A stretch of 6,760 nt of DNA, taken from assembly GCA_046757465.1 (NCBI GenBank), contig JBHHYH010000109.1:1-6760 (forward strand), given 5' to 3'. This document shows positions 1-5,265 of the stretch, one piece after another. A program made the translations under genes and the position numbers. The DNA comes from Scalindua_A sp046757465. Lineage in GTDB: Bacteria; Planctomycetota; Brocadiia; Brocadiales; Scalinduaceae. The notes below the pieces were generated by a model. That model saw only the letters and a list, made by a program, of their open reading frames with translations, was not told where the DNA came from and searched no databases. The number at the start of each line of letters is the position of its first letter. The first letter of the stretch is position 1.

Positions 1-90
1 GGGGGAACTGGAGATAGGGCTTTTATGCTACTACGCCAGTTCTCTACTCTACCTTTTGCCTTCTCCGTAATTGTGAATTAGAACACCTGG

Positions 91-118
91 TTGACTATAG
101 TGTTACATGTCTTATGAT
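91..118 (+). promoter_or_regulatory. Candidate sigma70 promoter for the DinB-family gene
   Basis: TTGACT at 91-96 and TATGAT at 113-118 are separated by 16 bases, close to the sigma70 consensus (TTGACA, 17, TATAAT). It faces the DinB-family gene and would give a leader of roughly 130 bases. The -10 box overlaps the stop codon of the FKBP remnant on the other strand, which may be tolerated because that gene looks dead. Predicted by eye only. Confidence 0.45.
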
Positions 119-195
119 TCTTGTATGTCTACTATTTTCACATCGAAATGGAGCGTTTTGCCCGCGAGAGGATGATTGAAGTCAATACAAAGTTC
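112..195 (-). pseudogene. C-terminal remnant of an FKBP/SlyD-type peptidyl-prolyl isomerase
   Basis: Read on the - strand, this 27-codon open stretch contains DFNHPLAGKTLHFDV followed by KIVDIQES and a TAA stop at 114-112. That is the hallmark end of the FKBP domain in SlyD-like cis-trans prolyl isomerases (family pattern roughly D-x-NHPLAGKxLxFxVxV). In intact proteins about 100 or more residues precede this motif; here an in-frame TAA lies at 198-196, only two codons before the recognisable match. A neighbouring - strand frame, about 188-248, reads AIDKNFV just before the junction, which resembles the residues usually preceding the NHPLAG motif. That would fit a one-base frameshift, after which similarity fades into the DinB start region. 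No start codon or full domain fits in the space, so I call it a decayed gene end. It could instead be the product of a rearrangement that placed the DinB gene over the rest of an FKBP gene. Confidence 0.75.
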
Positions 196-254
196 TTATC
201 TATTGCCAACAAATTATTGAATCTAATTTTTATTCGATCAGGAGGAGAGTTTCC

Positions 255-863
255 ATGGAATATAAATTTTTAGTCGACACTTACGATACTGAGCGAATTA
301 AGACACTTAGTGTCTGGAGTATGTTCAGGGATGAAGATCTTCCTATACGACCTCACCCACAGGATAGGCGGGGGAGAAACGCCCACGAGCATATGGTGCA
401 TCAGTGCATGAGTGAGGATATTTGGTTTCGAGACATGCTAGGAATCGATGTCGGCGCACCACCATTACCGGAGCAGGAGACACGTTTGGAATTCATCAAC
501 CGCTACGCTGAGGATTCCGGGAAACGCATTACTGCTTTAAAAGAAAAGGACAAGGCCTGGTGGGAGGAGATAGCGGAGTTCTTTGATGCCCAGCGATCGA
601 GGACCTGGATCATGACCAGGAGAATAGCCCATACGGCGCATCACAGAGGACAACTGACGATGATGCTACGCATGTTGGGGCGAGAAATTCACAGCACATA
701 CGGTCCGTCGGCGGATACCGGTGGCTTACCGAAAAACAACGCGCTAACAATATATCCTTATCCCAACCTGGAGGCCCTTCTTGAGGGTGAAGCTGCTGGT
801 GGGAACAAGGCTCCTTTACCCGGCCCCGGTGACAAACCATGCACAGAGCGTCCTAAAACTTAA
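255..863 (+). CDS. DinB family protein (four-helix-bundle putative metal-dependent enzyme)
   Basis: A 202-residue protein of the DinB/YfiT-like fold, a four-helix bundle that usually holds a divalent metal through three histidines. The clearest signature is HTAHHRGQLTMMLRMLG at residues 126-142, matching the family's H-xxx-H-RGQ motif; H126 and H130 are likely ligands. A third would come from the earlier helix HEHMVHQ (44-50), most likely H46 or H49. Some relatives are thiol-dependent S-transferases or DNA-damage-inducible proteins of unknown reaction, so the substrate cannot be named. The last 20 or so residues are Pro/Gly/Lys-rich and probably disordered. The start is well supported: AGGAGG at 240-245 sits nine bases before the ATG. 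The gene is visibly less AT-rich than the AsmA-like gene downstream and stands alone. Despite the family name it is not DNA polymerase IV. Confidence 0.85.
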   Translation: MEYKFLVDTYDTERIKTLSVWSMFRDEDLPIRPHPQDRRGRNAHEHMVHQCMSEDIWFRDMLGIDVGAPPLPEQETRLEFINRYAEDSGKRITALKEKDKAWWEEIAEFFDAQRSRTWIMTRRIAHTAHHRGQLTMMLRMLGREIHSTYGPSADTGGLPKNNALTIYPYPNLEALLEGEAAGGNKAPLPGPGDKPCTERPKT

Positions 864-897
864 TATGATTAAGCTTGAATGTAAATAGAGAGTGTGA

Positions 898-1044
898 TCG
901 ACATCAAAGAAACGTATTTTTAAGGCTGTTCTATCAAAACGAGAAAAGTTATCCGAAAATTCAAAATTCCTGGAGAAAAACATAGGAAGTAAAGGGTTTA
1001 TTGATGTAGAATCAATAAAAACACCTGTTATTAATCAACCTTGA
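898..1044 (+). other. Start-less open frame in the DinB/AsmA spacer, possible gene remnant
   Basis: This 48-codon open frame runs between TGA stops at 895-897 and 1042-1044 and has no ATG, GTG or TTG start. Its end reads FIDVESIKTPVINQP. It is Lys/Ser-rich, as chance translation of AT-rich DNA often is, and I recognise no family. It may be the decayed end of a gene or only a chance open frame. The rest of the 864-1115 spacer holds nothing else I can support. Confidence 0.15.
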
Positions 1045-1115
1045 AATATTTTACCAGGGCAATCCTGACCCTGCCACATGTCCAAGAATAATAAAGACGA
1101 GAAGGGAGTAACTAC

Positions 1116-1931
1116 ATGATGGATAAAATTAGAATCATAATTGTACCTATGGTGATCATAATGTTTGTACTTTATTTTGGTAAGAATATAGTAGCTAAAA
1201 AATCTTTTTCAGGCGGGGTTAGGATTATGACTGGCCTTGAATTAAGTATGAAAAGTGTGAATGTTGGGATCTTTAAGACCCTGATCGGCATAACTGAGCT
1301 TCAGTTATTTAATCCACCCGGATTTGTAGATAAATTAATGGTGGATATGCCAGAAATCTATGTAGATTATGACCTGGGTGCTTTTATTAATGGAAAAGTG
1401 CACCTGGAAGAGACTAGATTAGATTTAAAGGAATTTTCAGTTATAAAAAATGAAAAAGGTGAACTCAATCTTGATTCATTAAGAGTGGTCGAGGAAAAAA
1501 AAGAAGGAAAGGTAGAAGGTGAAGAGGAAAAGATAAAAATGCCTGAGCTTCAAATAGACGTATTGGAGCTAAAGATAGGTAAGGTTGTATATAAAGATTA
1601 TTCGAAAGGAACTCCACCTAAAGTGAGAGAATTCAATGTAAATATTGATGAGAGATTTGAGAATATAACAAACCCGCGTACTCTTATTAGTCTTATTATA
1701 GTTAAGGCCCTTAAGAATACTGCTATTGCCCGTCTAACAAATTTTAATTTGGGAGCGTTACAGGAAGGTGTTGCCGAGAAGCTAAAAGAGACTACCAAGA
1801 AAGTTGTGGAAACCTCAGACAAAGCGATAGAAACTGGCAGAGATTTAGAGAAAAAGGTTAAAGATACTGCCAGGGAAACAATAGAAAAGGCCACTGATAC
1901 CATTAAGAAAATTTTACCATTCGGGAAATGA
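1116..1931 (+). CDS. AsmA-like membrane-anchored protein with amphipathic helical tail
   Basis: A 271-residue protein with one N-terminal hydrophobic segment (about residues 6-22) after a short basic start, which suggests an inner-membrane anchor with the rest in the periplasm. Residues about 36-180 have the alternating beta-strand look of the AsmA/DUF748 N-terminal region: VGIFKTLIGITELQLFNPPGF (50-70, conserved in spirit as a strand pair), then PEIYVDYDLGAF, the GKVHLEE strand, NEKGELNLDSL, and the later strand IGKVVYKDYSKG. A charged Glu/Lys linker lies at 126-142. Residues about 217-266 form a Lys/Glu/Thr-rich amphipathic helix with LEA/apolipoprotein-like periodicity. AsmA-type proteins are tied to outer-membrane biogenesis and lipid transfer; this one is much shorter than E. 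coli AsmA (about 600 residues), so its role is inferred. AGGGAG at 1103-1108 suits ATG 1116; ATG 1119 is also possible. Confidence 0.7.
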   Translation: MMDKIRIIIVPMVIIMFVLYFGKNIVAKKSFSGGVRIMTGLELSMKSVNVGIFKTLIGITELQLFNPPGFVDKLMVDMPEIYVDYDLGAFINGKVHLEETRLDLKEFSVIKNEKGELNLDSLRVVEEKKEGKVEGEEEKIKMPELQIDVLELKIGKVVYKDYSKGTPPKVREFNVNIDERFENITNPRTLISLIIVKALKNTAIARLTNFNLGALQEGVAEKLKETTKKVVETSDKAIETGRDLEKKVKDTARETIEKATDTIKKILPFGK

Positions 1932-1973
1932 AACGGAATTTATTAATGAGAGCATGAAATAGATTACATTTTA

Positions 1974-2025
1974 GCCCTGTACGGCGTTCCCCCTAAAGGG
2001 GCCTACTTCTGGTAGCCTACAGGGC
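1974..2025. repeat. Hairpin element after the AsmA-like gene
   Basis: GCCCTGTA (1974-1981) pairs with TACAGGGC (2018-2025). The stem continues as GGC/GCC after one bulged C. An inner hairpin of CCCC, TAAA loop and GGGG lies at about 1990-2001. It starts 42 bases past the stop codon and could end or stabilise the transcript, but no T-run follows it, so a classic intrinsic terminator is not shown. It looks more like a REP-type element. Confidence 0.6.
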
Positions 2026-2030
2026 AATTC

Positions 2031-2097
2031 AAATCCCCCATTCCCCCCTGTGGAATAATATAATAGTTCTATTCCACAGGGGGGATCAAGGGGGATT
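2031..2097. repeat. Long GC-rich inverted repeat (REP/MITE-like)
   Basis: The left arm (2031-2057) and right arm (2070-2097) are near-perfect reverse complements around a 12-base AT-rich loop. The inner 17 bp (CCCCCCTGTGGAATA side) pair without error; the outer part (AATCCCCC/GGGGGATT) is offset by small mismatches. Such AATCCCCC-ended palindromes are common as dispersed intergenic repeats in several bacterial phyla. Together with the hairpin just before it, it fills the spacer after the AsmA-like gene and may also act as a transcript end. Confidence 0.75.
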
Positions 2098-2177
2098 AGT
2101 TTATAATCATATAATAGTTTTTAGAAACAAGGTAACCTATTTGGTGCTCTGGGTAATAAGAGGGGAATGTGCACTCT

Positions 2178-2206
2178 TTTTTGCAAATTGTTTATTCGAC
2201 TATAAT
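2178..2206 (+). promoter_or_regulatory. Candidate promoter for the antiporter gene
   Basis: A perfect -10 hexamer TATAAT lies at 2201-2206. The best-spaced -35 is the weak TTTTTG at 2178-2183 (17-base spacer); TTGCAA at 2181-2186 fits better in sequence but leaves only 14 bases. The leader to ATG 2282 would be about 70 bases and AT-rich. Confidence 0.35.
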
Positions 2207-2281
2207 ATTCAAAGATACTACACTCAATAGTGGCCGTTGTTCCTCATTAATTAAAACCGTAGAGTAGGAGAATGTAGGATT

Positions 2282-3523
2282 ATGGAAGCGCTAGACCTTG
2301 CCGCCTTACTCTTATGCCTGGCGGCTGTTTTCAGCTACATTAATTTCAGATTTATCAGGCTTCCGACCACCATAGGTATTATGTTGATTGCTATGATCAT
2401 GTCCCTGGGCCTGGTGATACTAAGTTTCTTTGGTTTTGAAGCCATTCATGATAAAGCGGCATCAGTGTTGGAGGGTATAGATTTTAATAAAACACTCATG
2501 CATGGTATGCTAAGCTTCCTATTATTCGCCGGAGCCTTGAACGTAAATCTCGAAGATTTGACCAGGCACAAGTGGATCATCAGTATCCTGGCGACATTTG
2601 GGGTAGTGATGACCACCTTTGTTGTTGGTGGTGTCGCCTGGATAGTTTTCGGGTTTGCGGGGATCGAATTGCCATTTATTTACTGCCTATTGTTCGGTAG
2701 TCTTATAGCTCCAACAGACCCTGTAGCAGTGATTGGTATTCTAAAGAATGCAGGTGTCCCTAAGAGTCTGGAAATCAAGATCACCGGTGAAAGTTTATTT
2801 AATGATGGTATTGCGGTAGTTGTATTTCTGGTTATCATGGGAATTGTTACAGGAGGTCATGATGTAACTGCCAAACACATAATACTTTTGTTTATAGAAG
2901 AAGCTATTGGCGGGGTGTTTTTTGGATTAGCCATAGGTTGGTTGGCTTACTGGATGCTGAAGAGTGTGGATAATTATCAGGTTGAAGTATTACTCACCCT
3001 GGCGCTGGTCATGGGTGGTTATGGCCTTGCGAACGCCATCCATATCTCTGGTCCTATTGCCATAGTGGTTGCTGGAATACTGATTGGTAACAAAGGGCGT
3101 TTTTTGGCCATGAGCGAACGTACTAGAGAACATTTGGATTCTTTCTGGGAGTTAATGGACGAGATATTCAATGCTGTACTTTTCCTGTTAATTGGTTTAG
3201 AAGTATTACTCCTTACCATTAATGGAAGTTATTTAATCGCTGGGCTGGTGATGATACCGGTTGTCCTGGCCGCACGCTTCATCAGTGTAGGTTTACCTAT
3301 TACGTTCATGCGGCTCTTAAGGGATTTTACCCCCAATGCCGTAAAGATCATGACTTGGGGTGGTTTGCGTGGTGGCATATCAGTGGCCCTGGCCTTATCC
3401 ATACCGCATGGGCCGGGCCGGGAGGCCTTGATAACAGTCACTTATATTATAGTTGTATTTTCCATTCTGGTGCAGGGTTTGACCCTCAAGCGTTTAGTGA
3501 CTTCAAAAAATATGACGGAGTAA
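2282..3523 (+). CDS. CPA1-family Na+/H+ antiporter (NhaP-type)
   Basis: A 413-residue integral membrane protein with roughly 12-13 hydrophobic segments from end to end, the normal size for a bacterial CPA1 exchanger without a large cytoplasmic tail. It should swap cytoplasmic Na+ (or K+/Li+) for external H+, serving pH and sodium homeostasis. Family motifs are present: APTDPVAVIGIL at 143-154 (unwound helix, D146), GESLFNDGIAVVVF at 169-182 with the N174-D175 pair that marks electroneutral CPA1 ion sites, and WGGLRGGISVALALSIP at 359-375 near the C-terminal end, with R363. Nothing essential appears to be missing. AGGAG at 2266-2270 lies 11 bases before ATG 2282. The gene stands alone between repeats and ends in TAA with a TGA close behind. 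Which cation is preferred cannot be told. Confidence 0.92.
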   Translation: MEALDLAALLLCLAAVFSYINFRFIRLPTTIGIMLIAMIMSLGLVILSFFGFEAIHDKAASVLEGIDFNKTLMHGMLSFLLFAGALNVNLEDLTRHKWIISILATFGVVMTTFVVGGVAWIVFGFAGIELPFIYCLLFGSLIAPTDPVAVIGILKNAGVPKSLEIKITGESLFNDGIAVVVFLVIMGIVTGGHDVTAKHIILLFIEEAIGGVFFGLAIGWLAYWMLKSVDNYQVEVLLTLALVMGGYGLANAIHISGPIAIVVAGILIGNKGRFLAMSERTREHLDSFWELMDEIFNAVLFLLIGLEVLLLTINGSYLIAGLVMIPVVLAARFISVGLPITFMRLLRDFTPNAVKIMTWGGLRGGISVALALSIPHGPGREALITVTYIIVVFSILVQGLTLKRLVTSKNMTE

Positions 3524-3614
3524 TGATGAATGGTATACTAACGGTTTTACAAAATCATAAAATTCCAAGCAGTGTATATTTATATAGAACGTAGATATGA
3601 GTAATTCTATAAGT

Positions 3615-3832
3615 AGTATCTGTTGCGTAAACACTATATGCCCAAAAATGTCATTCTGAACTTGTTTCAGAATCTATATATATATCAATCCTGAATCCCG
3701 ACTGTCGGATCTCGTAGTTGCTTCAAGGGGCGCCACAGGCGACAAGTTCAGGATCAGAGACCCTGAAACGATACTGAAACGTGTTCAGCACAGGATTCAG
3801 GGTGACAATATAGTGTTTCCGCAACAGATACT
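3615..3832. mobile_element. MITE-like element, 218 bp, 25-bp terminal inverted repeats
   Basis: The terminal repeats at 3615-3639 and 3808-3832 match as reverse complements at 24 of 25 positions; both begin AGTATCTGTTGCG when read inward, apart from one T/G difference. Nested inside is a second inverted pair, TGTCATTCTGAA (3649-3660) against TTCAGGGTGACA (3796-3807), and a (TA)n run at 3675-3685. The element encodes no protein, so any movement would need a transposase elsewhere. I see no clear target duplication at the edges. Its right end is 26 bases before the PPC gene start, so that gene's promoter probably lies within or before the element. It occupies most of the 335-base gap 3524-3858; the remaining 3524-3614 is AT-rich with nothing recognisable. 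Confidence 0.8.
3697..3751 (+). repeat. Shared core repeat, copy 1
   Basis: This 55-base segment matches 5028-5083 with one single-base indel and two substitutions. It includes the stretch GCTTCAAGGGGCGCCACAGG, identical in both. A small hairpin CGCC-ACA-GGCG is preserved in both copies. It sits inside the MITE-like element 3615-3832, whereas copy 2 sits inside an element with different ends. Confidence 0.9.
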
Positions 3833-3858
3833 GAATAGAAAAAATTAAGGAGCCTTAA

Positions 3859-4290
3859 ATGTATAGAGAAGTAAAAGAAGGGCGAAGTTTTATCGGACGG
3901 TTTCAACCGGGTGAAGATTTATTATCGGCACTCACAGCATTCTGTAAAAAACACCGCATACGGATGGGGGTATTTCGGGTTATCGGCGCTGTGAGGAGTG
4001 CAGCACTCGGGTATTACAATCAGGATATCAAAAAATATGCAGAATGTATAAGGCTAGATAAAAAGATGGAGATAATTTCCTGTAATGGAAATATATCGAT
4101 AAAAGATTATGAAATTTTTATCCATGCACATATCTCCCTGGCAGAGCATGACGGAAAGGTATTTGGCGGCCATTTGATGGGTGGCACGGAGATATTTGCG
4201 GCGGAATTTTATATAGAAGAATTATTCGGTCGGGATTTAATCAGAGAAGAAAATGATCCACAGACAGGTCTGCCTTTGTGGCAGAAATAA
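3859..4290 (+). CDS. PPC/DUF296 domain protein
   Basis: A 143-residue protein that is essentially one PPC (plants and prokaryotes conserved, DUF296) domain, the usual size for bacterial stand-alone members. The fold forms trimers. In plants it is joined to AT-hooks in DNA-binding AHL proteins, while bacterial single-domain members have no settled function. Diagnostic features are the early FRVIGAVRSAALGYYN segment (39-54) and HAHISLAEHDGKVFGGHL (89-106), with the GGHL signature at 103-106 and histidines H89, H91 and H105 that could bind a metal. The ending F-x-AEFYIEEL is also typical. There is no AT-hook or signal peptide. AAGGAG at 3847-3852 is six bases before the ATG, a strong site. A tandem TAA TAA stop is followed 15 bases later by the release factor-like gene, so the two are likely co-transcribed. 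Confidence 0.85.
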   Translation: MYREVKEGRSFIGRFQPGEDLLSALTAFCKKHRIRMGVFRVIGAVRSAALGYYNQDIKKYAECIRLDKKMEIISCNGNISIKDYEIFIHAHISLAEHDGKVFGGHLMGGTEIFAAEFYIEELFGRDLIREENDPQTGLPLWQK

Positions 4291-4305
4291 TAAAGAAATC
4301 ACATT

Positions 4306-4701
4306 ATGTCTATTTTTAATGTATCTCCAAAAAAAGAACGTGAACTCCTGGAGCGAATGAGACAATTGAATGTTTCTGAAGATGACATAGAAGAAAGATT
4401 TAGTCGATCTTCCGGGCCTGGAGGTCAGAAGACTAACAAGACTTCTACTTGTGTATCTCTTCGCCACATCCCAACTGGTATAACGGTAAAGTGCCAGGAG
4501 GAACGTTCACAATCTCTTAACCGTTTTCTCGCACGTCGGAGACTTTTAGATCAAGTAGAACGTTCAAAAAAAGGGTTCGTGGCAGAAGAAAAAAAGCGTA
4601 TCGATAAAATAAGGCAACAGAAAAGAAAAAGGGCAAAACGAGCTAAAGAGAAAATGTTGGCCAGCAAACTTAAGCAATCAGTAGAAAAAGAAGTCACATA
4701 A
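4306..4701 (+). CDS. Peptide chain release factor-like protein (GGQ domain only)
   Basis: A 131-residue class I release factor relative reduced to the catalytic domain. RSSGPGGQKTNKTSTCV at 34-50 holds the GGQ (39-41) that triggers peptidyl-tRNA hydrolysis in the ribosomal P site, and the following HIPTGITVKCQEERSQSLNR is as in RF1/RF2. The stop-codon-reading domains of full factors (about 360 residues) are absent. The C-terminal third is strongly basic (EKKRIDKIRQQKRKRAKRAK and on), recalling the tail by which ArfB senses an empty mRNA channel. It therefore probably frees stalled ribosomes without needing a stop codon. It is not clearly ArfB itself: the N-terminal stretch SPKKERELLERMRQLNVSEDD resembles a separate bacterial family related to mitochondrial mtRF-R. 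The ribosome site before ATG 4306 is weak, suggesting coupling to the PPC gene 15 bases upstream. Confidence 0.88.
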   Translation: MSIFNVSPKKERELLERMRQLNVSEDDIEERFSRSSGPGGQKTNKTSTCVSLRHIPTGITVKCQEERSQSLNRFLARRRLLDQVERSKKGFVAEEKKRIDKIRQQKRKRAKRAKEKMLASKLKQSVEKEVT

Positions 4702-4750
4702 GAACAGGTTGTCCAAGAATAAGCAAAAGCGCTATTTTTTGTCATTTTTA

Positions 4751-4797
4751 CCCCCACTGCTAGCTTGCGAAGCGCAAGCGAGCAAGCTGTGGGGGCG
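4751..4797 (+). repeat. PolyC/polyG-armed palindrome, copy 1
   Basis: CCCCCAC at the start pairs with GTGGGGG near the end. Inside, GCTTGC-GAAGC-GCAAGC makes a perfect 6-bp hairpin. Near-identical sequences occur at 4925-4971 and 6729-6760, all in the same orientation. This copy lacks the GAGGCTGTGTC leader of the other two and shares only TTGTCAT just before the C-run. It begins 49 bases after the release factor-like gene and may help end its transcript. Confidence 0.9.
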
Positions 4798-4811
4798 AAC
4801 TTTTCACTTTC

Positions 4812-4891
4812 TGTCATGCTGAATTTATTTAAGCATCTCTTTCAGGACCCCAGAATCTGTAATTATAAGTATTTACAGAAGTATTAGATTC
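4812..4891. repeat. Palindromic dispersed-repeat fragment (TGTCAT-CTGAA type)
   Basis: TGTCATGCTGAA followed by TTTATTTAAGCATCT (4812-4838) is a diverged version of the TGTCATTCTGAA segment at 3649-3675, differing at five positions. Further on, GAATCT (4853-4858) pairs with AGATTC (4886-4891) around an inner CTGTAA/TTACAG pair. It looks like a degraded member of the same family of intergenic repeats. Confidence 0.55.
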
Positions 4892-4924
4892 CGGATCGAG
4901 AGGCTGTGTCGCAATTGTCATCCC

Positions 4925-4971
4925 CCCCCACTGCTAGCTTACGAAGCGCAAGCGAGCAAGCTGTGGGGGCG
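4925..4971 (+). repeat. PolyC/polyG-armed palindrome, copy 2
   Basis: This copy is identical to 4751-4797 except for one base (GCTTAC for GCTTGC), which weakens the inner hairpin. It lies within the 4900-5136 element and is preceded by a C8 run. The leader GAGGCTGTGTCGCAATTGTC is shared with the copy at the window's right edge except for one base. Confidence 0.9.
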
Positions 4972-5027
4972 GAATCTCTAAGGTTGCTAACCTATTGAAA
5001 TCATTAGATTCTGAATCAATACTGAAA

Positions 5028-5083
5028 CCCGACTGATCGGATCTGATAGTTGCTTCAAGGGGCGCCACAGGCGACAAGTTCAG
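5028..5083 (+). repeat. Shared core repeat, copy 2
   Basis: This segment aligns with 3697-3751 with one indel and two substitutions. Both copies then continue to GCACAGGATTCAG-like sequence, but copy 1 has about 37 extra bases in between, so copy 2 may be a deletion derivative or copy 1 an expanded form. Confidence 0.9.
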
Positions 5084-5265
5084 CACAGGATTCAGAGATG
5101 ACAAAATAGGCATTTCCTTTATTATGACACAGTCTCTTTGTCGGGCAGGAAATGACAATTCTCGGGCAACCTGAGAAATAGTGACCGTGGCTCCAAGACA
5201 CAAACTATATTTATTATTATAACTCCTGAAGTATAACAGCCCGGATAAAATCCTACATAAGGCAA

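Larger units (their letters stand above)
4900..5136. mobile_element. Second MITE-like element, 237 bp, short terminal inverted repeats
   Basis: GAGGCTGTGTC (4900-4910) and GACACAGTCTC (5126-5136) are reverse complements at 10 of 11 positions. The left border is supported independently: the copy at 6702-6760 becomes similar at exactly the same base, with unrelated sequence before it. Inside are the polyC/polyG palindrome (4925-4971) and the core repeat (5028-5083) shared with the element at 3615-3832. There is no coding potential and I see no target duplication. The rest of the gap, 5137-5265, is AT-rich leader of anmK with a small hairpin at 5161-5175 (CTCGGG-CAA-CCTGAG). Confidence 0.6.

Noticed and set aside
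6..41. AACTGG/CCAGTT inverted pair as a terminator of the FKBP remnant
   Set aside because: Only 6 bp around a 24-base loop and no T-run on the - strand side; too weak to claim.
1598..1903. 101-codon open frame on the - strand
   Set aside because: It is antisense to the AsmA-like gene and Ser/Val/Phe-rich, as expected from reversed Lys/Glu codons, with no motif.
1974..2281. Riboswitch (for example a fluoride or ion-sensing type) before the antiporter
   Set aside because: The CCCC-TAAA-GGGG element superficially recalls such motifs, but the conserved bases do not match and the hairpins lie more than 180 bases from the gene, before its likely promoter.
3355..3594. 79-codon + strand frame overlapping the antiporter's end
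   Set aside because: It is a shadow of the antiporter in another frame, which carries the conserved GGLRGG motif over the same bases. There is no ribosome site or family match.
4751..4971. CRISPR-like spaced repeats
   Set aside because: Copies are irregularly spaced, palindromic, associated with MITE-like ends and not separated by uniform spacers. There are no cas genes.
4934..5203. 89-codon open frame on the - strand
   Set aside because: It runs through the polyC palindrome, the shared core repeat and the right end of the MITE-like element. Its composition follows the repeats and it matches no family I know.
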